Part shown: piece after piece, positions 43,204 through 52,167 of the stretch
Layout of the letters: each line of letters starts with the position of its first letter
Numbering within the stretch: position 1 is the stretch's first letter
NCBI RefSeq assembly: GCF_900095285.1
Contig: NZ_LT607734.1
Location: forward strand, 1,364,001-1,428,000
DNA from: Fusobacterium gastrosuis
Lineage (GTDB): Bacteria > Fusobacteriota > Fusobacteriia > Fusobacteriales > Fusobacteriaceae
Length of the DNA: 64,000 nucleotides
Direction of reading: 5' to 3'
The notes under the pieces: generated by a model
Databases searched by the model: none
What the model was told of the DNA's origin: nothing
Seen by the model: the letters and a program-made list of their open reading frames with translations, nothing else
Made by a program: the position numbers and the translations under genes

Positions 43204-44244
43204 TTAATAAATAAACATCGCATCTCCAAAACTAAAGAAATGATATTTTTCTTGTATAGCAATTTTATAAATTTCAAGCATTTTCTCTCTTTCGTAAAGA
43301 GCAGAAACTAACATAAGTAATGTTGATTTTGGTAAATGAAAATTCGTTATAAGTGCATCAACTATTTTAAATTTATAACCAGGATATATAAATATTCCAG
43401 TATCCCTTTTTTGAGCAATCAATTTTCCATTATCATCAACAGAAGATTCTAAAGCTCTAGTTGCAGTAGTACCAACTGATATAATTCTTCGTCCTTCACT
43501 GCGAGCTTTATTTATAATATTAGCACTTTCTTCGGGAATTTCAAATATTTCTTCATGCATTTTATGTTCTAATACATTTTCAGTTTGTACAGGACGAAAA
43601 GTCCCAAGCCCTACTTCTAAAAATACATCAACAATTTCAACACCTTTATCAGCAATTTTTTTCAATAATTCATCTGTGAAATGTAAACCTGCAGTGGGGG
43701 CAGCAACAGACTCTCCTTTTATGGCGTAAACAGTTTGGTATCTATTTTTATCTTTCAAATTTTCTGTTATATATGGAGGTAAAGGCATATTCCCTAACTT
43801 ATCTAAATTTTCTTCAAATGTTCCTTTATAATAAAATTTTAAAACTCTATTTCCATCTTCTTTTATTTCTAAAAGTTCCGCAACCAACTCATTGTTTTGT
43901 CCAATATAAACTTTTTGGTTTAATTTTAGTTTTTTAGCTGGCTTTAATAAGCATTCCCAAGTGTCAATATCAATTCTTTTTATAAGTAAAATTTCTAAAA
44001 CTCCACCTGTATCTTTATGTCCAAATATTCTGGCAGGGATAACTTTGGTAGAGTTTCTGACAAGAACATCTCCTGCAGTTAAATAATCAATAATATCATA
44101 GAAATGTTTATGCTCAATAGAGTTATTTTTCTTATTTATCAACATTAATTTTGAATGATCCCGTGGTTCTCTGGGACTTTGTCCTATTAAATTATCCGGT
44201 AAAAAAAAGTCATAGTCACTCAAATATGTGGACATCTTCATCAT
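43204..44244 (-). CDS. queA: S-adenosylmethionine:tRNA ribosyltransferase-isomerase QueA
   Basis: Converts preQ1-modified tRNA to epoxyqueuosine using the ribosyl part of SAM. YDFFLPDNLIGQSPREPRDHSKLM, GESVAAPTAGLHFT, DVFLEVGLGTFRPV and NFHLPKSTLLMLVSA are diagnostic. Three near starts exist (ATG 44244, 44241 and 44235); the last gives MSTYLSDYDFFLP, closest to the family N-terminus. It overlaps the end of prmC by up to 29 bases. Confidence 0.95.
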   Translation of the reverse strand: MMKMSTYLSDYDFFLPDNLIGQSPREPRDHSKLMLINKKNNSIEHKHFYDIIDYLTAGDVLVRNSTKVIPARIFGHKDTGGVLEILLIKRIDIDTWECLLKPAKKLKLNQKVYIGQNNELVAELLEIKEDGNRVLKFYYKGTFEENLDKLGNMPLPPYITENLKDKNRYQTVYAIKGESVAAPTAGLHFTDELLKKIADKGVEIVDVFLEVGLGTFRPVQTENVLEHKMHEEIFEIPEESANIINKARSEGRRIISVGTTATRALESSVDDNGKLIAQKRDTGIFIYPGYKFKIVDALITNFHLPKSTLLMLVSALYEREKMLEIYKIAIQEKYHFFSFGDAMFIY

Positions 44245-45340
44245 CTACCTTTTGTTTTTTAGCTATGATAACTCTATCATTACCTCCATAATCCTTAATT
44301 AAAGAAGTTAGAGTAAAGCTATTTTTTTCTAAAATCTTTTTTAAATCATTTGCTTGATTATAGCCAATTTCAAATGCCAGATAACCATTATCATTTAAGT
44401 ATTTATCAGCACTAGCCGTTATTTCTTCGTAAAAATACAAGCCATTTCCCATATCGGTTAAAGCATTTTGAGGTTCATATTTTTTTACTTCAGGCATCAG
44501 TTCTTGATATTCATTAAAACTTATGTATGGCGGATTTGAAACGATTAAATCAAACTTTTTATCTTGTACTTTTTCAAATAAATTTGAAAGTATAAAGTCA
44601 ACATTTTCAACATTATTTAAAATTTTATTCTCATTCGCAAGTTCAAGAGCCTTTTCACTGATATCTAAACCAAGAACTTTTGAATTAGGAAGTTCTTTAG
44701 CAAGAGCAATAGAAATTGCACCGCTACCTGTACCAATATCTAAAATACTACAAGCCTCTTTTTCATACATAAGTATTTTACATTGTTCAACTAAGATTTC
44801 TGTATCAGGTCTTGGAATTAGTGCTCTTTCATCAGTTTTAAATGGGTAACCATAAAATTCCCACTCACCAAGAATATATTGTAAAGGTTTTCTATTTTTT
44901 CCCCTAGCAATAAGCATTTCTTTTATTTTATTTTTTTTCTCTTCAGATATTTCTCTAGCCATTGACATATTTAACATATTTCTACTAATGCCTAAGATAT
45001 CAGAGAAAATATATTCAGTATCAGTTTTAGGATTAGGAACTCCGTTTTTTTCTAAATAATCAATAGATTTTTTAAAAATTTCCATATTTTCAGTTCTGAA
45101 ATCTTTTTTTTCTTCTTTTACCTCATCAAAAATTTTATTATCCTTTGTCATTTTTTTTAAATAATGTTTAATCATATTTTTTTCTTCATCATTTAACTCC
45201 CTTTCATGGTGAATATAAAGGGCGATTCTATCAAGATTAAGAACATAGGAAACTAATTTCTCAGCCTCTAATCTTGGTTTTGAAAAAGAGTATTTTTTCA
45301 AATACTCTTCTGCAAATTTTAATATTTCAAGTAAGTTCAT
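44216..45340 (-). CDS. prmC: Release factor glutamine methyltransferase with duplicated N-terminal domain
   Basis: Methylates the GGQ glutamine of release factors (RF1 is encoded immediately upstream). C-terminal methyltransferase: SILDIGTGSGAISIALAKELP, VSNPPYISFNEYQELMPEV (NPPY) and EIGYNQANDLKKIL. Usual PrmC is about 280 residues; this is 374 because a PrmC_N-like helical module appears twice: residues about 1-65 (EILKFAEEYLKKYSFSKPRLEAEKLV) and about 88-150 (FKKSIDYLEKNGVPNPKTDTEYIF). The second copy joins the catalytic domain normally (RKPLQYILGEWEFYG). Confidence 0.92.
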   Translation of the reverse strand: MNLLEILKFAEEYLKKYSFSKPRLEAEKLVSYVLNLDRIALYIHHERELNDEEKNMIKHYLKKMTKDNKIFDEVKEEKKDFRTENMEIFKKSIDYLEKNGVPNPKTDTEYIFSDILGISRNMLNMSMAREISEEKKNKIKEMLIARGKNRKPLQYILGEWEFYGYPFKTDERALIPRPDTEILVEQCKILMYEKEACSILDIGTGSGAISIALAKELPNSKVLGLDISEKALELANENKILNNVENVDFILSNLFEKVQDKKFDLIVSNPPYISFNEYQELMPEVKKYEPQNALTDMGNGLYFYEEITASADKYLNDNGYLAFEIGYNQANDLKKILEKNSFTLTSLIKDYGGNDRVIIAKKQKVDDEDVHIFE

Positions 45341-45391
45341 ATTTAACCTCTTCTATTAAAAATTTTAAATATATTTAATAAAATTTTTATT

Positions 45392-46468
45392 TTATTCTTC
45401 AGATGCTGATAAAAGTTCAGCTTGATGGAAAGTAATAAGAGCATCTATCATTTCATCAATATCCCCATCTAGGAAAGCATCCAGTTGGTGAACTGTTAAT
45501 TTAATTCTATGGTCAGTAATTCTTCCTTGTGGGAAGTTATATGTTCTAATTTTTTCTGCTCTATCTCCTGTCCCTACTTGTAATCTTCTTTCTCCTTCAA
45601 TTTCAGTTCTTTGTTTTTCTTGTTCCATTTCAAATAATTTTGAAAGCAAGTGTTTCATTGCTTTTTCTCTATTTTTTAATTGTGATCTCTCATCTTGACA
45701 TTGAACTATAACCCCAGTAGGTAAGTGTGTAATTCTAACAGCAGAATCTGTCATATTAACATGTTGCCCACCAGCTCCACCAGAACGGTATGTATCAATT
45801 TTTAGATCCTTCGGATCAATTTTTACTTCTTGAACATCTTCGACTTCTGGTAAAATTGCAACAGTTGCAGTAGAAGTATGAATTCTTCCTGAAGCTTCTG
45901 TTTCAGGAACCCTTTGAACTCTGTGTACTCCAGATTCAAATTTTAATCTTGAATAAGCTCCTAATCCAATTATAGTGAAAGCAACTTCTTTCAATCCACC
46001 TAAACCACTTGCTTCTTGTTTTTCAATAACTTCAACTTTCCATTTTCTTCTTTCAGCATATCTTGAATACATTCTAAATAAATCTGCTGCAAATAGAGCT
46101 GCCTCATCTCCACCAGCTCCACCTCTTATTTCAACGATAACATTTTTATCATCATTTTTATCTTTAGGTAAAAGTAAAATTTTTAATTGATTTTGAATTT
46201 CAGGAATTTTTTCTTCGGCTTCTCTTAATTCTTCTTGAAGCATTTCTTTCATATCTGGATCTTTTTCAGTTTTAAAACTTTCTTTTATAAATTCAACATC
46301 ATCAACATATTTTCTATATTCTTTATATTTTTCTACGATTTCTGTAATTTCATTTATGGCTTTATTACATTCAATCATTTTTTTAGAATCAGCTAGAACT
46401 TCTGGACTTACTAACATTTTATTTAATTCATCATATCTAGCAACAACTTCTTCTAGTTTATCAAACAT
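45392..46468 (-). CDS. prfA: Peptide chain release factor 1
   Basis: Terminates translation at UAA/UAG. Contains [16 protein letters not shown] with the PxT-type tripeptide (PET), the catalytic [18 protein letters not shown] (GGQ), and [15 protein letters not shown]. 358 residues, full length. First gene of the minus operon prfA-prmC-queA-rsmD-xseB-ispA; GGAGAG ribosome site. Confidence 0.97.
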   Translation of the reverse strand: MFDKLEEVVARYDELNKMLVSPEVLADSKKMIECNKAINEITEIVEKYKEYRKYVDDVEFIKESFKTEKDPDMKEMLQEELREAEEKIPEIQNQLKILLLPKDKNDDKNVIVEIRGGAGGDEAALFAADLFRMYSRYAERRKWKVEVIEKQEASGLGGLKEVAFTIIGLGAYSRLKFESGVHRVQRVPETEASGRIHTSTATVAILPEVEDVQEVKIDPKDLKIDTYRSGGAGGQHVNMTDSAVRITHLPTGVIVQCQDERSQLKNREKAMKHLLSKLFEMEQEKQRTEIEGERRLQVGTGDRAEKIRTYNFPQGRITDHRIKLTVHQLDAFLDGDIDEMIDALITFHQAELLSASEE

Positions 46469-46502
46469 TTTACACTCTCCTCAAATTATATATAAGCATA
46501 AT

Positions 46503-46511
46503 ATTATATCA
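46503..46511 (-). promoter_or_regulatory. Extended -10 promoter of the prfA operon
   Basis: Minus strand TGATATAAT about 35 bases before the prfA ATG; no clear -35. The remainder of the 46.5-46.7 kb gap is AT-rich; a TTGACA at 46677-46682 may belong to a promoter for the immunity array, but its -10 is weak. Confidence 0.5.
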
Positions 46512-46723
46512 TACTTTTTAAATTTTTCTTAGTAAAATTAAATAAAAAATAAATAATTGTAGATAGAATAAAAAATACAAAGATAGTATAATGTTATTGA
46601 TATTATTATGATTTATGAAAATATTTTATAATTTTTAATTTTTCAAACTCATAGTGATATGAAAAGAATAAAGGATTTGACAGTAAAAACATTTAATTTT
46701 AATTTTTGAGAAGAGGTGTATAT

Positions 46724-46987
46724 ATGGACGAAATTTTTGAAAAGATAAAAAATTATTTAGCTAATCACTACGAGTTAGTGTCGTTATTTACAAGTCTGTT
46801 TTTTATATTTTTCTTATATGGTATTTTTAAAGGACATAACTGGGTATATAACAATAGAATTGCAATAAAAACAGGTATCAACGAATTGCCACTGAAAGCA
46901 CAAAAATGGATATGGATTATCTTTGGGCTATTTTGGCTAGTTGTATCGCTATTTGTAACAGTGGGATTATATTTAAAGAAATTTTAA
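46724..46987 (+). CDS. Imm17-like two-TM membrane protein
   Basis: 87 residues with two hydrophobic helices (about residues 17-34, LFTSLFFIFFLYGIFKG, and 62-83, IWIIFGLFWLVVSLFVTVGL) separated by NWVYNNRIAIKTGINELPLKAQ. This layout fits the Imm17 group of small membrane immunity proteins. The frame opens at TTG 46706, but ATG 46724 follows AGAAGAGGTG. First gene of the array, immediately followed by a spacer box. Functional assignment is by layout and context only. Confidence 0.55.
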   Translation: MDEIFEKIKNYLANHYELVSLFTSLFFIFFLYGIFKGHNWVYNNRIAIKTGINELPLKAQKWIWIIFGLFWLVVSLFVTVGLYLKKF

Positions 46988-47013
46988 TTTTTAATGAAAG
47001 GAATAATATTATG
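46981..47013 (+). repeat. Array spacer box 1
   Basis: AATTTTTAATGAAAGGAATA-type box; ends at the ATG at 47011. Confidence 0.7.
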
Positions 47014-47841
47014 ACACACGATGAGGCAATACAGCAATTACTTGCAGAATATAAAATAGCTGGCAAAGAAGAATTGACTAACCTTTTTATAGATGGTATT
47101 TCTCGTGGAGAAATTCATTTTGGTATTAAAGTTTATTCTGCAATGAAACACTTTTATGAACATTCATTTTCACAGATTATCATTTCTGATACGGGGGATT
47201 GCTTAAAAAATGATAGTTTGTTAGCTAACGAGTTTAAAAAGCCGTTATTTGATAGAAGATACACATCATTTCATAATATGGATAAACATAAACAGCAAGA
47301 AATTATGAGTAATGGAATCTCTAGCCCTTGCCATATTTGTTCGAGTTCTTTTTCGTATCCCATAGAAGCAGAATTTGGTGAAAATAACATTTATAGTATG
47401 TTGTAGTGCCTACGAGCCGACAATCAATCTGATACTATTGATAAATCTTTAATAGCAGTTGAGAGCCTTGAAATACTTTATACGATATTGTCTATACTTT
47501 TACAAGCGAAAGATAATGATAATATACGCACTATTTTTAAAAAATTGAAAAAACAAGAGTTCTTTAAAAGTTGGAAAAAATCATTGGATATGATTACAGC
47601 AGAGGAATGGCTTCAGGATATTTTAGAAATATTAGGTTGGCTTGGCATTTTGCATACTGAAAAACATAAGGGGGCATTTTATGAATATTATAACTATGGT
47701 AATCCGCAACTGAGTACTCACAATTCAGATTGGGATTATCCCGTTGATTTTTGGAGAGGGAGAGATGGATTAGATAAAGAAGCATTGATGTTTTGGTTTG
47801 ATGGGTATCCTAAAATAAACAAAATATTGAATATGAGTTGA
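47011..47841 (+). pseudogene. Immunity-array gene interrupted by an in-frame TAG
   Basis: From ATG 47011 (AAAGGA upstream) the frame reads MTHDEAIQQLLAEYKIAGKE to IYSML, then hits TAG at 47404-47406. The same frame continues at once with CLRADNQSDTIDKSL and runs open to TGA at 47841, giving a 276-residue product if the TAG were sense. The two halves look like one protein; the second half is acidic/aromatic with YPVDFWRGRDGLDKEAL. The 131-residue first half has a CHIC motif. Family not recognised. Either a nonsense mutation or a truncated functional form. Confidence 0.75.
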
Positions 47842-47850
47842 ATAGGGAAA

Positions 47851-47883
47851 TAAATTTTAAATTTTACCGAAAGGATAAATATG
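47851..47883 (+). repeat. Array spacer box 2
   Basis: TAAATTTTAAATTTTACCGA followed by AAGGATAAAT and ATG 47881. Confidence 0.7.
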
Positions 47884-48552
47884 GAAAATATGCTTGATGT
47901 ATTAAAAAGATTTTTACAAAATCCCAAAGAAAATGAAGAAATCATCGACGCTGATACGCTGATTTGGGTTGATTGGAGAGAATATGACGAAGATATAATT
48001 TCTTATTTTAGTGAGAAAATGAAGGATAAGATAGAAGTAGAGTTTATTTCTAATAATCAGCCTTACGGAGATGATATTTGTCTAAAATATAAAGACAAAT
48101 CACTAATTATTCCCTATAAAGAAAAAATGGATAGAGATACGACAATAAAATATCTAAATGAGTTTATCAAACCCAAATATGAAATTCGTTTATGGTCGGA
48201 AAGTTTGGGTGATGATACACTTGCTTTTATTGTTTTAAAACAAAATTTATGGGAAGAGCTGGAAAAAGAATTTGGGAAAAGAATATTAAACAACTATTTT
48301 TGTCAAATCACTTTGAGCAGTAAAATGTTTGATTTACAGTATGATGTTGTAGAATATGCAAGACTAAAAAAGTTAAATCCTGATGTTTCGTTTTTTATTT
48401 TAGTTTCTTATCTTGAAATAGATAAGAAAGAGAAAAATTTAATAGATAAAAAGAATAAGGGAGAAATAGATTTAAAAAATTATTTACAGCAAAGAAAAGA
48501 GATAAAAGCCCAAAAAGATACCTTTATTTGTGAGTATAACTTGAATATATAA
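47881..48552 (+). CDS. Hypothetical protein of the immunity array
   Basis: 223-residue acidic protein, no signal peptide or membrane segment. N-terminal ADTLIWVDWREYDEDIISYF, a middle part with WSESLGDDTLAFIVLKQNLWEELE and a lysine-rich C-terminus. Not recognised. Position in the array, matching spacer and size suggest a cognate-toxin-specific immunity protein, which is inference from context. Confidence 0.6.
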   Translation: MENMLDVLKRFLQNPKENEEIIDADTLIWVDWREYDEDIISYFSEKMKDKIEVEFISNNQPYGDDICLKYKDKSLIIPYKEKMDRDTTIKYLNEFIKPKYEIRLWSESLGDDTLAFIVLKQNLWEELEKEFGKRILNNYFCQITLSSKMFDLQYDVVEYARLKKLNPDVSFFILVSYLEIDKKEKNLIDKKNKGEIDLKNYLQQRKEIKAQKDTFICEYNLNI

Positions 48553-48555
48553 AAA

Positions 48556-48586
48556 TAATTTTAAATTTTAAGGAGAAAAGATTATG
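48556..48586 (+). repeat. Array spacer box 3
   Basis: AATAATTTTAAATTTTAAGG then AGAAAAGATT and ATG 48584; lacks the CGAA/TGAA step of the other copies. Confidence 0.6.
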
Positions 48587-49153
48587 ACAATAAATTATGA
48601 AAATTTAGAAAAACTTTTATTAAAAGCAGATGTTGCAGGGTCTGATTATTATTTTAAGATGGAGAAAGAAGTTTTTGTACAAGCAATGGAAGGCGATGAA
48701 GAGGAAGATTTTTATAAGGAATATCTAAAACAAAGAGAAGTAGGTTTTGAAGTGTATCAAAATCAGGTAAAGGAAGAGTTTAATCAGATTTTATCATCAG
48801 AAGAATTGCATTATTTTGCCTCTGAATATAATTATGACGGTGGAAATTTTTTGTTGGAGCAAGTCATTTTACACCCTTTATGTGATATAGAAACTGCAAG
48901 ACTTATTTATTGGCTTTTATCACCAACTTATATCTATGAAAAATATGGAAGTTTAGAAAATTGCCCAAAAGAAGATTATATTTGTTATGATGATTCAAGA
49001 CTTTTAATCAAAATTGAAGAGAAAGTAAAAAATAAAGCGTTTAAAATAGGTCTTCAAGTGGGGGAAAATGAGTGTGTTATAGAAATAATAGAGGAAACAG
49101 ATTTTTCTGTTGAACCTTTTGTAAATATACCAAAAGATTTAATAAAAATATAA
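48584..49153 (+). CDS. DUF4274-domain protein
   Basis: 189 residues. The central stretch ELHYFASEYNYDGGNFLLEQ, followed by HPLCDIETARLIYWLLSP (about residues 68-108), matches DUF4274, whose hallmark is an H/W-F-A..YN..DG..... HP.CD..TA pattern. This domain is common in immunity-like loci. Acidic N- and C-terminal parts are not recognised. Third intact gene of the array. Confidence 0.72.
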   Translation: MTINYENLEKLLLKADVAGSDYYFKMEKEVFVQAMEGDEEEDFYKEYLKQREVGFEVYQNQVKEEFNQILSSEELHYFASEYNYDGGNFLLEQVILHPLCDIETARLIYWLLSPTYIYEKYGSLENCPKEDYICYDDSRLLIKIEEKVKNKAFKIGLQVGENECVIEIIEETDFSVEPFVNIPKDLIKI

Positions 49154-49185
49154 ATTTTATTTTTTTACGAAAGGGGGAAATTATG
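49152..49185 (+). repeat. Array spacer box 4
   Basis: AAATTTTATTTTTTTACGAA then AGGGGGAAATT and ATG 49183. Confidence 0.7.
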
Positions 49186-49985
49186 GCAATAGATGGCACA
49201 AAAATAATTGATAGTGATGAGGGTTGGGACATTTATCATTTCGTTGTGGAAGATTATAAAAATGGCGAAGATATTCAGAAAATTTATCAAAAGATTTTGT
49301 CTGAGGCGAATAATTTTTGTACCAATGAGCTACATATGGAAATTTATTGGACAGCAGTAGCTTATTCACTTTGGAAAATTGGGCATTTAACAGAAGATAT
49401 TAAGGAAAGAGCTTTAAAAATTATAAGCACAGGGGCTTCTGATACTTGGCTAGAATATTTTGATGAAAAATCAAAGAAAAGCAGACAAAAACAATTAGAA
49501 AAATTAGCAGTTCAACTACAAAGTGAAAATCTAAAACCAATTAAGCCATATAAACCTAGAAAAATACCTCTGATTCCGTTATTTGAAAAAGGTGATGTGC
49601 TAGTGGTAAAAATGGAGCAAGGATATGGGGCTTGTTTAGTATTTGTTGTGGATCAAACACCTAGAAAAATAGAATATCATCTTATCTGTACAAGGCTTTA
49701 CAAGATACTATACCGACTTTGAAAGATGTTTTAAATAGTAAAATCGCCACGACTAAAAAATCAGTTGGAATTTGTACAGATTGTTGGTTTTCTCATAAGG
49801 AATTAAAGGAAATTTCCTCTTCATTTACTAAAATAGGAAAGGTAGAATTTGAAGAAAAATGTATGTTGTGGGTAAGTTCTCCAGCAACAAATTTACAATC
49901 CATTTATGAGGAGATAACAAATGATAAGAAAGGTGGAGCAAAGTATTTTAGCGATGTTTCTAAGATAGTGAAAAATGTCTTGTAA
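49183..49985 (+). pseudogene. Frameshifted gene of the immunity array
   Basis: The first frame (49183-49722) reads MAIDGTKIIDSDEGWDIYHF to YHLICTRLYKILYRL and stops. An overlapping frame encodes LQDTIPTLKDVLNSKIATTK through IVKNVL, ending at 49985. Joining them near 49693-49697 gives a smooth product of about 266 residues, as if one T were lost from CTTTTA. The N-terminal part (WDIYHFVVEDY, IYWTAVAYSLWKIG) resembles DUF4259-type or related immunity proteins, but I am not sure. The C-terminal part has CTDCWF. Confidence 0.7.
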
Positions 49986-49993
49986 GATAAAAA

Positions 49994-50023
49994 ATAAATT
50001 TTAATAACAAGGAGAATATTATG
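49994..50023 (+). repeat. Array spacer box 5
   Basis: AATAAATTTTAATAACAAGG then AGAATATT and ATG 50021; shortened version. Confidence 0.55.
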
Positions 50024-50566
50024 AAAACAACAAAAAGATGGAAAAAAGTAAAAATTTACAAAAAAATCACTGTGGAGGATATTAAAAATCTTGATGTTTC
50101 TTGGGATATTGTTGACTCGATGTGGAATATCATCAATATCTATGATGGTTATGAAGAATATATCAAGTCAGCAGAAGTATTTACCTTAGAGCAACGCTAT
50201 TTGCTTGCAATCAATTGGTATTTTGCTGAAGTAAACAATGGAGGACATCATCAATTTTTCTATAACTCAACAGGTATTATGTGGGAAGATGCTATAAACG
50301 GCTTTAAATTATTTGGTATGAATGATTATGCCGAGAATTTCCAAAAAGTGATTGATTACTGTGGTGGAAGTATTTCTTTTGATAGAAATGAAAGATATGA
50401 AATGTTGCAGGTACTGGAAGAAAAAAATGAAGAAGAGTTTTTTGATTTGTTAGATAAAGCCGATGACTTTGTTTATGACTACAAAGGCGATGACAATGAA
50501 CTGACTTATATCAAAGCCAATCCGGAAAAGTTTGTTTTTGATGGAGAGTATGAATCCTATGAATAA
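50021..50566 (+). CDS. DMP19 / DUF4375 family protein
   Basis: 181 residues. YLLAINWYFAEVNNGGHHQF and FYNSTGIMWEDAINGFKLFG (about residues 65-105) are the signature of the DMP19/DUF4375 family, found in DNA-mimic and immunity-like proteins. The protein is strongly acidic towards its C-terminus (DKADDFVYDYKGDDNEL), in keeping with a DNA-mimic-like or toxin-blocking surface. It overlaps nothing and is flanked by boxes 5 and 6. Confidence 0.78.
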   Translation: MKTTKRWKKVKIYKKITVEDIKNLDVSWDIVDSMWNIINIYDGYEEYIKSAEVFTLEQRYLLAINWYFAEVNNGGHHQFFYNSTGIMWEDAINGFKLFGMNDYAENFQKVIDYCGGSISFDRNERYEMLQVLEEKNEEEFFDLLDKADDFVYDYKGDDNELTYIKANPEKFVFDGEYESYE

Positions 50567-50583
50567 AATAGGGTGTTGCAATC

Positions 50584-50616
50584 AATTTTAATTTTTAATG
50601 AAAGGAGAAAATTATG
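50584..50616 (+). repeat. Array spacer box 6 (most canonical)
   Basis: AATTTTAATTTTTAATGAAA then GGAGAAAATT and ATG 50614. Confidence 0.75.
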
Positions 50617-51393
50617 AAAAACTATAAAACATTTGATGAGTGTTATTTTTCTGTGGAAAATCGAACAGAATATTTAGACGATATTATAGACTATGTCAAA
50701 AATAACAGAAATGATTTAGGGAAGTATAAAAATTATATATTTTGCCCTGAGTGCAAAATAGCAGAGTTAAGCTATGTACACCAAACTTCACAAAGAAGAG
50801 CATTTTTGCGTAGAAAGCCAAGCTCACACCACAGTCAAAATTGTTCATACAACTTTGAATATAGTTCATCTGAATTTTCAAAACAATACTATGAAGAATT
50901 AAATTCAAATCAAATTCAAGATAAGATGAACTCGGCAATGAGAGTGCTATTTAAGAATGAAGATGGTTTAGATAGAAAAAATTCTATTGTAAATAATACA
51001 AATAATGAGGAAAATCCTTTTATACTAAAAATAGAAAATAATGGAAACCAAATAAAAAAATCATTACGAAGAAAAAATTTAGGAAAATATTTAGATAAAG
51101 AAGAAATAGAAGGACAATTGCACCTTTTTTATGGAGAGGTTAAATTATCTACATCTACAAGAGATTTCGAAAAAGAAAACAATAAATATCAAATTTATTT
51201 TTTAAATATCTATTGTTTAAATAAAAAGGGAGAATGGACTAAAAGAACATCAATTTATAGAGGTACAATAAATGATAATATAATAAAAGATAAAATATAT
51301 AAAATAGTTGCTGTAGGAACGATGGATTTTTCAAAAGGGTTTCCCAAATTAGAATTATCTAATAAGTATGCTATTTTAATTAGGGAAAAATAA
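50614..51393 (+). CDS. Hypothetical protein with a CPEC zinc-finger-like motif
   Basis: 259 residues. Residues about 44-77 contain IFCPECKIAELSYV and SSHHSQNCSYNF, a likely C2-H-C zinc site. The rest is lysine/asparagine-rich, with a C-terminal beta-rich stretch (YKIVAVGTMDFSKGFPKLEL). Codon use is more AT-rich than in its neighbours. Proteins with this zinc-site layout occur in mobile-element and defence contexts, but I do not recognise the family. Confidence 0.6.
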   Translation: MKNYKTFDECYFSVENRTEYLDDIIDYVKNNRNDLGKYKNYIFCPECKIAELSYVHQTSQRRAFLRRKPSSHHSQNCSYNFEYSSSEFSKQYYEELNSNQIQDKMNSAMRVLFKNEDGLDRKNSIVNNTNNEENPFILKIENNGNQIKKSLRRKNLGKYLDKEEIEGQLHLFYGEVKLSTSTRDFEKENNKYQIYFLNIYCLNKKGEWTKRTSIYRGTINDNIIKDKIYKIVAVGTMDFSKGFPKLELSNKYAILIREK

Positions 51394-51428
51394 TTAAATT
51401 TTAACTATAAAATATAAGGTGATTTATA

Positions 51429-52046
51429 ATGGGAAATATTATGATTAAAAAAGTGTTCTATCAACTTAGCGACCCTACACAAAATGTTCCTGAAGGAGAT
51501 GATGCTTGGCTAGAGAAAATAAAAAAAGAAGAAATAATTTGTGATTGTTGGAGTATCATTAAACCTAAGGTAATAGATGTATTTTTAAATGACACAATAA
51601 AAAAGGGTTTTGCACCAATAAGCTATGTAAGAGGAACATTTATTGGAATGTTGCACAAAGATATAGTTTCATTACTTGGCTTGCAAAATATTGAGAATAT
51701 ATATTATGTAGGTAAGGTTTATGACATAAATAAAAATTTATCTAAAGAATACATTTCTGTAGTTCCAAAGGTTTCGTTTTTTGTAAGAGGAGGAAAAGAA
51801 TCGAATTTTAGAATATGTGAAAAATGCGGAGCAGTTTCATACTTTCCTTTACCGTTAAATAGTTGGTATATTATTGATAAGTCTATCCCAAATCCTATTT
51901 TATTTCCCAGTGCTTTAGCAGGTATTATTGTAAATGAGGAAATTTATAAGAAAATTAAAAAATCTGGAATAAAAAGAATCGGGTATGAAAAATTACCTGT
52001 ATTAAAAGAAGCGATTGATGGCTTATCATTGACGATAGACATTTAA
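51429..52046 (+). CDS. Hypothetical protein with a CxxCG motif
   Basis: 205 residues starting MGNIMIKKVFYQLSDPTQ; ATG 51429 follows AAGGTGAT. The centre has FRICEKCGAVSYFPLPLNSW, one CxxCG knuckle as in the double-CxxCG immunity-like proteins, though only a single copy is visible. C-terminal KLPVLKEAIDGLSLTIDI. An upstream box is only weakly preserved (TTAAATTTTAACTATAAAAT). Immunity role is suggested by context only. The 120 bases after it contain no gene, only a possible remnant. Confidence 0.55.
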   Translation: MGNIMIKKVFYQLSDPTQNVPEGDDAWLEKIKKEEIICDCWSIIKPKVIDVFLNDTIKKGFAPISYVRGTFIGMLHKDIVSLLGLQNIENIYYVGKVYDINKNLSKEYISVVPKVSFFVRGGKESNFRICEKCGAVSYFPLPLNSWYIIDKSIPNPILFPSALAGIIVNEEIYKKIKKSGIKRIGYEKLPVLKEAIDGLSLTIDI

Positions 52047-52167
52047 GTGTTGTGTCATTTTTTTGATATGAGTGGAGAAAAGGGAGGATTATATTACCAA
52101 ATGGAACTATGCTGAAATAATTGTAAATTGACTATATTAGTGTTTAGGAGAATAGAAAGGAAAAATA

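Noticed and set aside
47404..47406. TAG as a pyrrolysine or other recoded codon
   Set aside because: No pyrrolysine genes or recoding signals are visible, and the neighbouring genes show independent decay, so a nonsense mutation is simpler.
52047..52167. Short ORF (15 codons) from the ATG at about 52069
   Set aside because: Too short, no ribosome site; at most a remnant of a lost array member.
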